A stretch of DNA of 64,000 nt from Vesta saturnalis. Taxonomy: Eukaryota > Arthropoda > Insecta > Coleoptera > Lampyridae. This document shows positions 23,700 to 35,249 of this stretch, piece by piece (positions within the stretch are counted from its first letter, which is position 1; each line of letters opens with the position of its first letter). The notes beneath the pieces were generated by a model. That model ran no database searches. It was given only the letters and a program-made list of their open reading frames with translations, and was not told where the DNA came from. Both the position numbers and the translations under genes were made by a program. Where the stretch lies: contig JARFJB010002134.1 in assembly GCA_036346205.1 (NCBI GenBank), positions 600,501-664,500 on the forward strand. The letters are read 5' to 3'.

Positions 23700-24535
23700 A
23701 CAACACTGGTAAGTGATCGTTTTTGATTTTAACCCTTACACCTTATTTTATTTACTTTATTTAATTACTTGTACAAATTTTAATGTTATGATTCATCACC
23801 ACCACCAACTCATCTCGGTCTAAACGTGTCGTAATCCTTCACGCGATCAACACACCTTAATCCGTACGTCTACAGTGTTATATAATTATTATTACAGTTG
23901 TGTAATGATGATGATGAACATAACATAATAACCATCTTAGACTTGAATTTTACGTCTTGTCTTGAATCAAATCCATAAACAGATTTTTCATTACAACTCA
24001 ATTTTAAATTGACAAATAATATACAAACAAATCTAAGATTCTGATCTGAAATCAAATTCTATCAAAACGTCTTCATACTAAGCTGATTTCAAATTAGTAT
24101 CTTAGACTTACATCTTGTTTTGTTGTTGTATTAAATAGAATAAGGTTGGCAGAAGCTGATTTCAAATCAACATCTTAGACTTGCATCCAAATCAGTATCT
24201 TACACTTCAATTTTTCTTTGCATGATTGATTGATTGGTTTGATTGATTGACTTATGAGGTAATATGCGGGATCCATACTATTTCAAATTCCCCGCCATAC
24301 CAGTTAAATCTACTTTTAAAATATACTACCACTACTAGACGGAGCAATAATCAACCTCTATTACAGAAAATATCCGTTAGTTTTAAACATACACCACTTG
24401 ATGGCACTAAAAACAATTAGGGGGCCCGACGAAGGGCAAAGACCTGAGAAAAAGTTCCCTTATCAGATAGTATGCGGGTCTCTTATTAGAATACTATTTC
24501 AAATTTCAAGTTTTCCTGGCCGACAAGGGAGCGAG
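23700..24535. other. Non-coding AT-rich DNA with dispersed-repeat similarity
   Basis: No gene. CATCTTAGACTT-type words recur between 23935 and 24205. From about 24290 the sequence resembles 1660-1830. Confidence 0.35.
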
Positions 24536-24539
24536 GCTT

Positions 24540-24845
24540 GGATTGAGATTGATTTGCGGATGATCGACTGTTTCCCACGCCGGTTCCCTCACGTCTAGGG
24601 ATAGTGCCAACTTTGAGAGTCGGTTATCCTTATCTACAAAGTAAGTGGTCGCTCATAGGAGTTAGGTGTATACAGTGGAAGAATCGTTATCTGAAGGTTA
24701 TGAAGAGTTGTTAGCTCAGATTCTTGATTGATTTGATTGAGATTGCTTTGATTCAGATTGATTTAATTGAGATCGATTTGATCAAATGATTATTTGATTT
24801 GATTAATGGATTTGATTGATATGATTAATTGATTGATTTTACCCA
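24540..24845. repeat. Third arm of the GATTGATT foldback repeat
   Basis: Matches 1020-1290 and the reverse complement of 1-275, including GATCGACTGTTT, CTTATCTACAAAGTAAGTGG and the GATTGATTTGATTGAG tail. Only one arm is present nearby. Confidence 0.7.
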
Positions 24846-25102
24846 CTACTTTTGATTATGACTCAATTAAATTGTCTGCCAGACAAAACAAAAATGGCCG
24901 CCAAAACAAAAATGGCCATCGCCAAACGGAAACTAGGGGGCGTAGCCTACCCTTAGGCTATGTCTCTTAATATGTCCAAAAGGGCAATAATTAAAATAAC
25001 CACCAAAACGGAAATAGACGCCTACCAAGAAAATGATCGCCGAAAATGGCCGATACCCTTTGGCGTGTGCACGAAACCCACAAATTCACAACACCGACGT
25101 CC

Positions 25103-25157
<55 letters not shown>
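25103..25157. repeat. (AG)n microsatellite
   Basis: Nearly pure AG dinucleotide run. Open frames crossing it in several phases (Arg-Glu repeats) are artefacts of the repeat. Confidence 0.9.
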
Positions 25158-25571
25158 CACCGACGCCGAGAGGGAGAGAAAGAGAGCCATTTTCGATCTC
25201 ACTCCCACTCACTGAACTTATAAGAAAATTTAGCCCATGCTGGGCTCATTCTGCTGAAGTTTCTTTAATTAAATTTTAGTTCTTTAACCTTGCCTCGTAG
25301 ATGGTAATTGAGAAGATAATTAAGAATGCTCAAAGAAGATGGCTTAACCCCCCGATCGGTGAGAACGTTCGCAGGGACTTTTTACTACTTTTATGAGTTC
25401 TTAATTGCTTCTTATCATGCGCTACAAGGGTGTCGCTACATGTATTCTATAAAACGACGTTCTGAATCGCCTAAAGTAGGTTTCAGATCGGTTCGACCAC
25501 TCGTTCGCGGTTTGTTATTTTTTTTAATGGCATTTCTACGTAAACGCAGGTAGAACGTCCCTGCGGACCTG

Positions 25572-25580
25572 TATATAAAA
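25572..25580 (+). promoter_or_regulatory. Candidate TATA box of the piggyBac transposase
   Basis: TATATAAAA about 200 bp before the likely start codon, just after the second inverted word. Promoter role is inferred from position and sequence only. Confidence 0.45.
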
Positions 25581-25782
25581 GAGCGGAAATAGTGGGAGAT
25601 AATAATGAAATGTGTTTTTGAGCCACCCGCTAGCCAGTCTGAAACTACCGTTTGACAAGTGAAACGTTACCTTTGTGCTTCTGCGTGTTTCATTTTTTCA
25701 AGTGTACAATTTTGTTTTTTGAATATTTTAGTTCGGTTTATAAGCTAATTCGTGTTTGTTTTTGTGTATTTACTATAGAACA

Positions 25783-27433
25783 ATGATAGACGATGGTTGG
25801 GATCTTGTAAATATGGTTGTCAATAACAAAACACGCTACCAACGTTTGACCGCTGAGGAGAAACGCGAGGTCGACGCAAAATTTCAGGCTTATATGGGAG
25901 ATGAAATGAGCGACAATGACGATCCTTTTGACGATGGTGATGATGATACTGACCTTACATATCGACCAGAATATGATAGAGATGTGCCCGATGTAGAAGA
26001 CGAAGCAAATGTGGAAATCAATGACGACCAATTCGATAAAGACGACGATGATCAAGTGGATGTGATTCGTGAAGAAGATACTGCTGCCATTTCTGCTCTT
26101 CCTCAAGTAAAGCTTGATGCTGCTCACTTTATGTCCAAAAATGAGACGAAATGGTACAAAGATGACCCACCAAGTAGCCGTATACGGGCTCATAACATCA
26201 TCGTCTACAAACAAAACAAACCAGGGCCATCGAAGAAGATGATTTATGATCCACTGTCAATTTTTCGTTCCCTGAAGTCAGAAGATATCGCTCGCATCAT
26301 CATACGCGAAACGAATCGCAAGGCCAATCAGGTAGCTGCTACATGGAACCAAGAAAATCCAACGAAGCAGAAACAATGGAAAGCTTTGACTCTGAAAGTG
26401 TTTGACGCATTTGTGGCGATCATTGTGTATGCTGGGTTGACAAAATCCAACACCGAACCTGCGAAGGAAGTATGGGACTCAACTCCTGCCCCAATATTCA
26501 AAGCTGGTTTATCGCATGATCGTTTTGTGTCGATTACAAAATTGATTTGTTTTGATAATGCGAATTTACGACCGCAGAGATTACTCACCAGCAAAACTGC
26601 TGCCATTGCTGATATTTGGCTAATCTTACAGGCAAATTTGAGAGCAGCTTATACTCCGCACAGTTCACTAACTGTGGATGAACAATTATTTCCTTATCGA
26701 GGCCGCACACGTTTTATGCAACATATTCTTTCTAAACGTGCCAAATATGGAATAAAGGTGGTTATGTGACTCCAAATCATTCTACCCCCTCAAAGGTGTG
26801 ATTTATGGTGGGAAGGTGCCAGGTCGCGAACGCGAGATCAATCAATGTCAGAAAATCGTGCTTGATTTGGTTGCAAACTACCTCGGTGTCGGTCGCACAG
26901 TTTATGTCGACAATTTCTTTTCAACGTTAGAAGTGGCAACATTATTGATGGCTCAAAAAACTGCGTTTGTTGGAACGGTGCGAGCAAACAAAACTTTCGT
27001 TCCACCAGAATTTTTGAAAAGTCCTGCGCGTCCTGTGTTGAGCTCATTGTTTGGTTTCCACAATGGCAATGTTTCATTGTGTTCATATGTGCCGAAGAAG
27101 AATAAATCGGTATTATTGCTCTGTACTATGCATTACACTTCTGAGGTAGATAATCTAAATAAGCAAAAACCAATGGCTATTCTGGACTACAATTCACATA
27201 AATCGGGGGTGGATACAATGGATCAAATGCTTGGCACTTATGCTTGCAAACGTTCGACAAATCGTTGGCCACTTGCAATGTTCTACAACATGGTTTATAT
27301 TGCTGCACTGGCTTCCCTCATAATATACAATAAAATGAATCCACTCCGAAAGTCAGATAAACGGCGTTCGTTTTTGCAACTGTTGACAAAGCAATTAGCA
27401 GTGCCAAACATTGACACAAAGAATCAGAAATAA
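25783..27433 (+). pseudogene. piggyBac transposase (DDE_Tnp_1_7), frameshifted
   Basis: The first part (start MIDDGW at 25783; an in-frame ATG also exists at 25756) has an acidic N-terminus (DDPFDDGDDDTD), then FDAFVAIIVYAGL and LTVDEQLFPYRGR with the first catalytic Asp. The frame breaks near 26757-26765, where ...KYGIKVV meets LCDSKSFYPLKGVIYGG in another frame; a small deletion of a few bases explains it. The second part holds VYVDNFFSTL (second Asp) and SGVDTMDQM (third Asp), ending ...NIDTKNQK. All three Asp survive. The usual Cys-rich C-terminal zinc finger is missing. The enzyme would cut and paste at TTAA; this copy cannot make a full protein. Confidence 0.9.
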
Positions 27434-27675
27434 ATTAGAACAATTCACCCAAGATTCATTCACGTGCCAAATGTTCAATTTAATAATAAAGAAACAGAAT
27501 TCCTTAACGAAGGTTTCAAGTATTTCCTTTCTTCTATATTGAATAACAAATTAAATGATCACAACAATTATGCCACATTTCTAATTGTTAATCTACTTCA
27601 TGGGTTTACTTTGAAAAAAGACAAAACTTATAACAAGCGATTGTGTAACTTTTTATATAGATCAGTTAAGAATAA

Positions 27676-27940
27676 TAAAATACTTTTTTGTGTTTTTTTA
27701 ATGGTGTATTTTAAATTATACAATCTAAACGTTAATTAAAACATATGTTTAAATTTTTCAAATTTGACAAAATTGTTTACATCTTTAACAATTTTTAACA
27801 AACATTACTACTGACGAAGATAACTGTAAGTGTTATCGAAACGTTTAGATTGTATAATTTAAAGTACACCACTAAAAAAACCCAAAAAAGATAAGTATTT
27901 TATTATGAGTGTTAATGGTGAAAGTTGACATTTTCATATT
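27676..27940 (+). mobile_element. 265-bp ribozyme-bearing insertion inside the PLE, 14-bp TSD
   Basis: The 14-mer TCAGTTAAGAATAA occurs at 27662-27675 and 27941-27954, exactly flanking the unit. Inside, 27676-27729 is the reverse complement of about 27840-27895 (ending at AACGTTTAGATTG), and a hammerhead-like motif sits between the arms. The arrangement of an inverted partial terminal repeat followed by a terminal repeat is what Penelope-like elements leave. It encodes no protein, so it was mobilised in trans. Confidence 0.75.
27808..27848 (+). ncRNA. Hammerhead-like ribozyme motif, copy 1
   Basis: Conserved CTGACGA (27811-27817), one extra A, then stem II GATAAC/GTTATC (6 bp, 27819-27824 with 27832-27837) closed by a 7-nt loop, then GAAAC (27838-27842) and GTT. 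Stem I is CTA (27808-27810) with TAG (27846-27848). Predicted cleavage follows T27845. The AACGTT palindrome means stem III is better formed between two RNA copies than within one. Hammerhead ribozymes in PLE terminal repeats are known; activity here is inferred. Confidence 0.75.
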
Positions 27941-29399
27941 TCAGTTAAGAATAAAATTGACGAAAACAATCTTATTCCTTTTAAAGCAGATGAAGGTAAC
28001 ACTAGTCATTATTTCGAAAGTTAATAATTTTATTATTAACGAAAATTTAGAAATTTTAAATGGAGATCCTGCAACGAAAGATGTGCAATAAAACTGCGTT
28101 ATCTGATTTATAGATTTACAGAAACAACACATTTTAAATGAGAACCCACAAACACCAAAACGATACGGTCTCATAAAAATTCACAAACCAAATATGCCCA
28201 TTAGATCAGTAGTTTCTTGCATCCAAGTACCTAATCATATCTTAGCAAATAAGCTAAACCACATAATAACTAATAATTTAAAATACAAATCACAACATTC
28301 CATTAACAATTCTTTAGATTTAATAAACTACAAAATCATAATATTACCACTACATAATAAACTTGTAAGTTTTGATGTTACTAGTTTGTTTTCTAAAATG
28401 CCTCCTCAAGAAGGTATGTGTTTATTAGATAATTCTTTATTTAATAATAATGATGAATTATTTACAAGAATGGAGTTGACTCAAATATTTGATTCTTGCG
28501 TTAATCAAAATTACAACAATAACGCTGTATTTAGGTTTCGTTGTGTTGATGATATTTTAACATGTTTTGATAGTTCATCAGATTTTCTTGATGAGTTTTT
28601 AATTAATATTACAAATTTACATCCTACCCTAAAATTTACACTATAGAACAAAAAATAGAATAATTAATATTCTAAATTTAAATATAAACATTACTATGCG
28701 GAACAAGTTTGAATTCGCCATATTCAGAAAACCTACACATACACACATTACAATTCGAAACGATTCATAAACTACATATGTTAGCTGCATATAGATCATT
28801 AATATATAAAACTATGTCATTACCATTAAACTAAACAAACTTTAATAAATAAATACCAATTATAAAACAAACAGCACAAGCAAACTGTTACATTTCGAAT
28901 ATAATCGATACGTTAAAGATCGAGAGTGCAAATTATCTATCAAAAGCATTTACCACGTTAACACGGAAATGACAGAAAATAAATACATATCAGTTTCATA
29001 TTTGGAAAAATATCAGAACAAGTAGCTTGAATATTACAAAAAAAAACAGAATTACTGAATACCTTTCAAAACTAATATCAATGTTTTTAAACATTTATTT
29101 AGTGCCAAAGATTCAACTAACGATATTTTGAAGTCAGGTATTTATAACATGAACTGCGCATTCTATAATTCTGTTTCTATTAGGCAAACACTTAGAAACT
29201 TGATATGTTACGAAGAACACAGTGGAGGTTACAAAAATATTAACACACAAACAAATCAAATGGTGCCAAACATTTACAACGCAATATTAGTAGTAAACAA
29301 GGGAAAATTCCATGTTTTGAAAGCATTTAAAATTTACAAACTTAAACAGAAAGCACCTTTAAGAATGAACAGGTCGATCTTATAGAGTCACCTTTAACA

Positions 29400-29765
29400 G
29401 ACAATTTAAATATATAATTACAATTTAAATCAAATTTGCTGTTTTATTTTAACGATTTGTTACCACAACTACTTATCGTTGTACTTACACATTCTCTCTT
29501 TATATTTGTACATATTGTATTGAAACAGATTGAGAAATAAATATTTGTATAAAAGATTATGGATTTATATTTTGAAGAATTAGTGCTACTAATCATGGAA
29601 TTCTACGAAGTAAAATGAAAGAATATAAATACAATTTATTACCCTGATATTTTTCATTATAAACAACTCATGTTCAATTCAATTCAATTCAACAACACTT
29701 TTAGAAATAAAATATTGTAAAACACGAGTGGCATTATTAATAATTAAAGAAAACCTATAAACTAA
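29400..29765. other. AT-rich DNA, no feature seen
   Basis: Contains a short ATTCAATTC repeat near 29675 and no other recognisable element. Confidence 0.4.
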
Positions 29766-29769
29766 ATGC

Positions 29770-29930
29770 ATCTGAGTGCTAATTAATCAAAAAGTCATAA
29801 CCTTATAATTGTGAATTATTAAAACCACCAACGTACACACAGTAAAAGGTTGTCTCGAGTGGGACTCGAACCCACGACCACTACTTGTCTAGAGTAGGGC
29901 TCTTAACCATCTGAGCTATCGAGGGAGCTA
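29770..29930 (-). repeat. SINE family B with intact tRNA-like head
   Basis: The head (29852-29925, minus strand) has A box TAGCTCAGATGG, B box GGTTCGAGTCC, a pairing acceptor CTCGA/TCGAG, and a 5-bp anticodon stem CTACT/AGTAG closing a 7-nt loop CTAGACA. A short tail follows (TTTTACTGTGTGTACGTTGG...). The cloverleaf potential and the attached non-tRNA tail, repeated nearby in inverted orientation, argue for a SINE rather than a functional tRNA gene. Confidence 0.75.
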
Positions 29931-30059
29931 GTTCCACTCGGTTCAATCCTACACTGTATGTACCCTACTTGTTTTGGTGTGATATAAATAATTCATACAC
30001 ATTTAAGTAACCAGTCTTTTTTGTGGCAAGGTGTCTGTATCTTGAATTTTCCCAAGTAT

Positions 30060-30165
30060 AAAGATAAGTAATGGTCGTGGGTTCGAGTCCCACTCGAGGC
30101 AATCTTTTACTGTGAGTACGTTGGTGGTTTCAATAATTCACAATTATAAGTTTATTAATAATTCA
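30060..30165 (+). repeat. SINE family B, 5'-truncated inverted partner
   Basis: Matches the reverse complement of 29795-29882: TGGTCGTGGGTTCGAGTCCC, the CTTTTACTGTGxGTACGTTGG tail, and CAATAATTCACAATTATAAG. The A-box half is missing. With the copy at 29770-29930 it forms a hairpin of about 90 bp arms. Confidence 0.75.
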
Positions 30166-30169
30166 ATTT

Positions 30170-30550
30170 ATTATGATGAATACCTGTGAATATCACCTGC
30201 TGGCGTTTCACTATACCGCTTCTACCACTGTACGAACGATGCTATTCTTCATACACTTTAATAAATGAAATAGATTTAAACAATGACTGATGATTACTGA
30301 CATAACTTATCATACTAATATGGTACAGATGCTTTTCTTCATATATTATACCCTCACTTAAACTAACTCAATGTATGCCACCAATGATATAGGAATAATA
30401 TAGACATACCCCGAGCCAGAATTTTGTTATAATCAAGTAAAGTCAGCATTGGAGTCCGAAGTTGCAAGGTTATTTATTTTGCGATTTTGCATTTTATATA
30501 ACCGATTCTGTAATTTTTTATATGGTGATCTATATAGGCTTTGACTAATT
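30170..30550. other. No feature recognised
   Basis: AT-rich sequence without coding or repeat signal that I can identify. Confidence 0.4.
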
Positions 30551-30555
30551 ATGCA

Positions 30556-31010
30556 CTAAAAAATTTTGATATGTGCAGGCAAATATGCACTAGTAGCAGA
30601 ACTGGCAAACTTTTTATTGCTTTGTTTATGTTTGGTGCAACGTCGGTTCACACCACTAACACTTTTTCGTAACAAATCCCTGTCGACCATAAGAGACTTA
30701 AAAAGAATCGCTGTAAAAATGTAGAAGTTGTCGAATGATTCACTTTTTGTAATAGCCACATTGTTAGCAAATATGGTTTGTTTCTTTCTTCTTTAACTCC
30801 CAACAAATCAAACACAAAATATGCGATCACTACCCAAATATTTTTGTTTTTGTTTTTCTGCCTTAATTTTTCTAGAGTAGCAATGTACAGTTGTGGAACA
30901 TAACCTTTTCGCAACATTGACTCATCCGGTACATTCTGTTTGGTATACTTTTCCAAAAAAACTTTTCAAAACTTTATTTTTTAGTTTGGCCAATAGTACA
31001 TTAACGAATT
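30556..31010 (-). pseudogene. hAT-like / CGGBP1-related transposase fragment
   Basis: The open piece 30648-30956 reads FLEKYTKQNVPDESMLRKGYVP, then NKNIWVVIAYFVFDLLG where the family has an IW-D-T-D block, LLQKVNHSTTSTFLQ and LLWSTGICYEKVLVV, followed after a stop by TDVAPNINKA. This order matches the RNase-H-like part of hAT-related insect proteins of the CGGBP1 group. The expected acidic residues of the IW block are replaced and the N-terminal zinc finger is absent. Dead fragment; family assignment is from memory of motif order. Confidence 0.55.
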
Positions 31011-31487
31011 GAAAACTTTACACTAATTTTCGTTAAACGTTGAATACATAGGCCCAGATTTTGATAGCGCGTTAATTACATATGTTCTTGTTTGCCTTCT
31101 GTTTTTCATATTTTATTACTTTTATTACTTAAATTTTTTTTTAGCCGACACACTTATATCACAATACAATAGTAGATTACGTACTGAGATGGTAACGTTA
31201 TTCATTACTAGCGCCAAGGGCGAAGGTAACTCACTGACTATGCGCAGCGAGGAAGTGACGTATAAGATCGAGGTTGGTCTGATGAAACACGTTATCATCA
31301 AGGTTGGTATACTATTTTATTCAAAATCACACTCATCACACGTAATAAATTGACTGAACACGGTTTTATGTTTCATTGTTGATAAAATCATGAGTGTAGT
31401 AGGCTGTGAGACAAACAACAACTTCTACTCAATCGACAAACCAGAGTTGCGTCGCTCGTGTTGATCTGCTTGTGATCGAGCTTGAAA

Positions 31488-31945
31488 ACGAGTTTCTCCG
31501 CAGATGATGAGCAAGTTTGTACCGCTCCTGAAATGCGGAAGGCAGGAGTAAAGGTAGAAGAGAACTTATTGCCGGAAACAAGCAAGGCGAGGTACGAAAA
31601 GTCGTATCACACGTACACAGAATGGTGTACTGCTACGCCAGTTTGGCACATTGCTTCGGGGAACTTGTTGCTAGTCTACTTCTAAGGGCTATCTGCTAAC
31701 AAAAAAGCCTCAACTATATGGTCAGTCTACTCAATGATGAGAGCTAAGCTGAAAATTCGGTGTAAAATCGAAATTGCCGGTTTCAATTGACTGCATTCTT
31801 TTCTGAAAGAACAGAATGTAGGTTATAAAGCAAAGCATTCTAATGTATTCATGAAAGAATATGTGGAAATGTTTTTAACTGGTGCTCTATTCGAATTTGT
31901 TCTGCTGAATGCATTTATAATTAATCTTATCAACCAAATCATTCG
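31488..31945 (+). pseudogene. Crypton-like tyrosine recombinase, N-terminal fragment
   Basis: Translation of 31482-31683 gives LLPETSKARYEKSYHTYTEW and the LLVYF block; after a stop come LSANKKASTIWSVYSMMRAK, then FLKEQNVGYKAKHSNVFMKE. This is the SAM-like DNA-binding domain of tyrosine recombinases as found in insect Crypton elements and derived genes. The catalytic domain with its R-H-R-Y residues is missing because a (TGTGTGTC)n microsatellite starts at about 31955. Cryptons move by recombination of a circular intermediate. Fragment is inactive. Confidence 0.7.
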
Positions 31946-31954
31946 TTAATTTAT

Positions 31955-32605
<651 letters not shown>

Positions 32606-32700
32606 GAATGTGTGATTTTATGTTAGTTTACACGATAACTCCAGAACACCGACGTACTCAATTTCTAATTACGCCTGTTGTCATTTTTCCTGGGGCTGCG
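32606..32700 (+). repeat. 3' module flanking a microsatellite
   Basis: Contains GTTAGTTTACACGATAACTC, closely matching GTTAGTTTCCACGACAACTC at about 63578-63597, also located directly after a (TG)-type array. See the finding on microsatellite-carrying repeats. Confidence 0.6.
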
Positions 32701-32704
32701 CACA

Positions 32705-33166
32705 CCCCCACGCACGCACACACACACACACAAATGGTGTCACACAAAGACACGGGGTTACATGCGGGTTCGGATACGGATACAGACATGGACGCGGACA
32801 CACTGACATACGTCCACGGATGCGGACACGGACACGGAATGGATACGGACACGGACACGGACACAGACACGGACACGGACATGCACACGGACACGGACAC
32901 GGACGCGGACACGGACACGGACATGAACATGGACCCGGACACGGGCACGGACACGGGCACGGACATGGATACAACTCGGAGACGAATACGGACACGGGCA
33001 CGGACCCGGGCACCTACTCGGCACCTACACGGACACGGACACGGACACGGACAGGGACAGGAACACGTACACGGACCCGGCCACGGATACGGATATGGAC
33101 ACGGACACGGACACGGACACGGACACGGACACGGACACGGACACGGACACGGACACGGACACGGAG

Positions 33167-33197
<31 letters not shown>

Positions 33198-33330
33198 CGG
33201 ACACGAACACGGACACGGACACGAGCACGGGCACGGTCACGGACACGGACGCCAACGCGGACACACACACACACACACATGGAGACGGACTCCGACTCTA
33301 ACACGGACACGGACACAGATGCGTGAAAGA
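32705..33330. repeat. (GGACAC)n-type microsatellite array
   Basis: About 600 bp of GGACAC hexamers with frequent substitutions (GGATAC, GGGCAC, GGACGC), purest at about 33093-33190. On the minus strand this is (GTGTCC)n, the same unit as part of the array at 45.6-45.95 kb. Confidence 0.95.
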
Positions 33331-33339
33331 ACACAGACA

Positions 33340-33440
33340 CATACAGAGATCGGCGAATTTTTGTCAATCGTCATAAAGTGTGCTAATTAGTCTATTGAAA
33401 AAATGGCGATTGCATAATCTTCTATACTTTTATATGTATA
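33340..33440 (-). repeat. 5' module flanking a microsatellite
   Basis: The minus strand reads GTATAGAAGATTATGCAATC followed by about 60 bp and then the (GTGTCC)n array. The same order is seen on the plus strand at 44965 (GTATAGAAGGTTATGCAATC) before the array there. Confidence 0.65.
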
Positions 33441-33449
33441 TGTACTGAT

Positions 33450-34790
33450 AAACAAATATTAAGAATAAAAAAAAAGGAATATCTTTTTAAGCCTTACTTG
33501 TTTAGTGTTTTTTTTTTTGTTTCAACTTCTTTTGAAATATTATTTTTCTTCCCCTGTTTCCTTCGTACTATTTCTCGACCCATATTTTTATCTTCTTCTT
33601 TCATATCGTACCTTCTTTATGAACCAATTCTTGGCACTGCTGTTTGATTTTTATGGCTCGTTTTTATCGACTTCAACGGTGGCGATTTTTTCAACCCTAC
33701 GATCCCTTTTTTGCTTCCCATTTTTCAACTCCTATTTTTATCATGTTCTTTTCTGACTAGATTTTTATTTTCTTTTACGGGTGTTGCATATCGCAAAGGG
33801 TGCAGCCGTTGTATATCTCCATATTGCTTTTAGGATTCGCCGCCATCTTGGTTTCGTATGCCTTTTATTCTTTTCAAAATTTTCTTTGCGTGTGCCCTAG
33901 TGGTTTAAGATCCGAAATTGTTCTCTTTTATGGTGGATTATTCATCTTTCTTTATTCATGTTATCACCCCGACCTTTTGAATTTCGCCAGCTTGATTACG
34001 TGGGAATTTTTGACATCCCGCGATCTTGTTTTCGTGTTCCAGCATATTATTTCCATCAGCTTGTTTACGTATTCGCCCATTTTGCTTTTATGTGCTTTTT
34101 TGGCATGCTGCCATCTTGTTTCAGACACATTGTTTTGTTGTGCCTTTTGGTTATCTGAGATCTCGTTTTCCCCATTTTGTGTTTGTGCGCCTTTTTGGAT
34201 TAAGTTTTGCACGTAAGGTTCTTTTAGCAAAAGTTCGTTTTGACATTTTGAAATAAGTATCCATTAGCACAATTCGTTTTTCACAGGTTTCAACATCTCC
34301 CTCTGTCTCTCTTTCTCTTTCTTGTCTCTTCTAAATGAGTCAATTCGCCATCTCTCCTTTTTTTTACTTGAGGTTAGAAGTAACGACATACTGTAGGTTA
34401 GTCTACAGTTTGGGACGTCATCTTGTATCGTAAATGTAAAACAAATAAAAGCGGTATCTTTAAAGGTTAAGTATAAGATTAAATCTAGCACTTTTTTGCA
34501 GTTTAACATTCACATATAACTTAGCAGTATTATTACTTATTACGCAACTTTTACCTCACCATCGCAAGATCAAGGTGCCTCACAGAGATTACGTAACCAT
34601 TTTCAATTATCACTCATTATTGCACTTTTTATGTTAGACGAAGACAAAGGTCCGTATAACTCAATAGCTAGATATCTTACAAAAAAACATGAAGGTTGGC
34701 AAAAACAGATAGTGTGTAGGGCTTTCTCTCGCTCCCTTTTATGGGACAAAGGGTAATTCGCCCTCTTATGGTATTAGAAGTAAATGAAGT
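33450..34790. other. T-rich low-complexity DNA, degenerate short repeats
   Basis: Roughly 33830-34210 contains drifting copies of GCCATCTTGTTTC...TGCCTTTTGG. The complementary words (AAACAGGxxGGCGGC) recur at 35640-35740. Open frames of over 100 codons here are rich in Phe/Leu/Ser, show no domain and lie in repeats, so I do not call genes. 34510-34790 has no feature. Confidence 0.4.
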
Positions 34791-34799
34791 GTCCTTTAT

Positions 34800-35240
34800 T
34801 AGTCTAATTTAAAAGTAATTAGCATTATAATTGCAGTATAATTTTAAATAAGTATACTGTTTGCAGTACACTCTTGTCATGTAATTAGAATTTATTATAC
34901 AGCTTTTAACGTGATTCTGTGGTATATTTTAAAAGCTTTCAGTACTATCTTGCGGGATAAATTTAACGTTAGTACATAGCTTGTAACGCCATTCTATGGT
35001 GTATTTGCAAAACTGGTATCGTCATAGAAGTTAACATACAGTTTGTAACAATATCTGCTGGTATATTTTAAAACCCACTAGTACCATCTTGTGATATAAT
35101 TAAAAGTTATCATACAGTTTGGAACTCTATCTTGCGGTATAGTTAGAAGTTGGCACAGTTTTCACCGCTATCATGTGGTATAATTTAAAAGTTGTTAGCA
35201 CTATGTGGTGGTATAATTAGAAATTGGTATACTGTTCGAC
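34800..35240. repeat. Degenerate tandem repeat, unit about 55-60 bp
   Basis: Drifting copies of a unit built from (G)GTATAATTxxAAGTT, then xTACAGTTTGTAAC, then CTATCTTGTG. I count seven or eight copies; a further relic CATCTTGCGGTATAATCAGAAG is at 35463-35485. Confidence 0.7.
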
Positions 35241-35249
35241 ACACCACCG

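Larger units (their letters stand above)
25344..27433 (+). mobile_element. piggyBac-like element, 3' end missing
   Basis: The transposase identity is clear. A plausible left end is TTAA at 25344-25347 followed by CCCCCCGATCGG, fitting the TTAA target and C-rich start of piggyBac elements. Inside it is a pair of inverted words, GTTCGCAGGGAC (25367-25378) and GTCCCTGCGGAC (25557-25568). No right terminus or TTAA-flanked complement was found; a Penelope-like element begins right after the transposase stop, so the right end was probably lost there. Confidence 0.7.
27464..29385 (+). pseudogene. PLE reverse transcriptase / GIY-YIG polyprotein, degenerate
   Basis: The open start (27464-27675) reads NVQFNNKETEFLNEGFKY, typical of the region before the RT. 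After removing the 265-bp insertion and one 14-bp repeat, the frame runs on as RSVKNKIDENNLIPFKADEGN, the first RT motif. Next are KRYGLIKIHKPNMPIRSVVS, SFDVTSLFSKMP (catalytic Asp region), and FRCVDDILTCF, the C-DD box, then NLHPTLKFTL. About 60 residues between the NNAVFRF turn and the DD box, including the G-x-PLSP block, are deleted. The GIY-YIG remnant (29128-29385) reads KSGIYNMNCAFYNSV, RQTLRNL, EEHSGGYKN and KGKFHVLKAFKIYK. PLEs copy RNA by target-primed synthesis. Dead. Confidence 0.85.
27434..29400 (+). mobile_element. Decayed Penelope-like retroelement
   Basis: Follows the piggyBac stop directly. Contains, in order, a PLE N-terminal region, a ribozyme-bearing insertion (27676-27940), reverse transcriptase blocks and a GIY-YIG endonuclease remnant. 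The 28650-29120 part translates with many stops but still shows PLE words such as AAYRS and IYKTMSLPL. Ends in AT-rich sequence near 29400; outer terminal repeats are not defined. Confidence 0.8.

Noticed and set aside
29852..29925. Functional tRNA gene
   Set aside because: Cloverleaf pairing is present, but the same head with the same non-tRNA tail is repeated nearby and the family is dispersed, so a SINE is the better explanation. The same reasoning applies to the tRNA-like heads at 17.2, 22.7, 43.2, 48.5 and 59.4 kb.
33800..34216. 138-codon hydrophobic open frame resembling a membrane protein
   Set aside because: T-rich low-complexity DNA with degenerate internal repeats; hydrophobicity follows from base composition, and overlapping frames are equally long.
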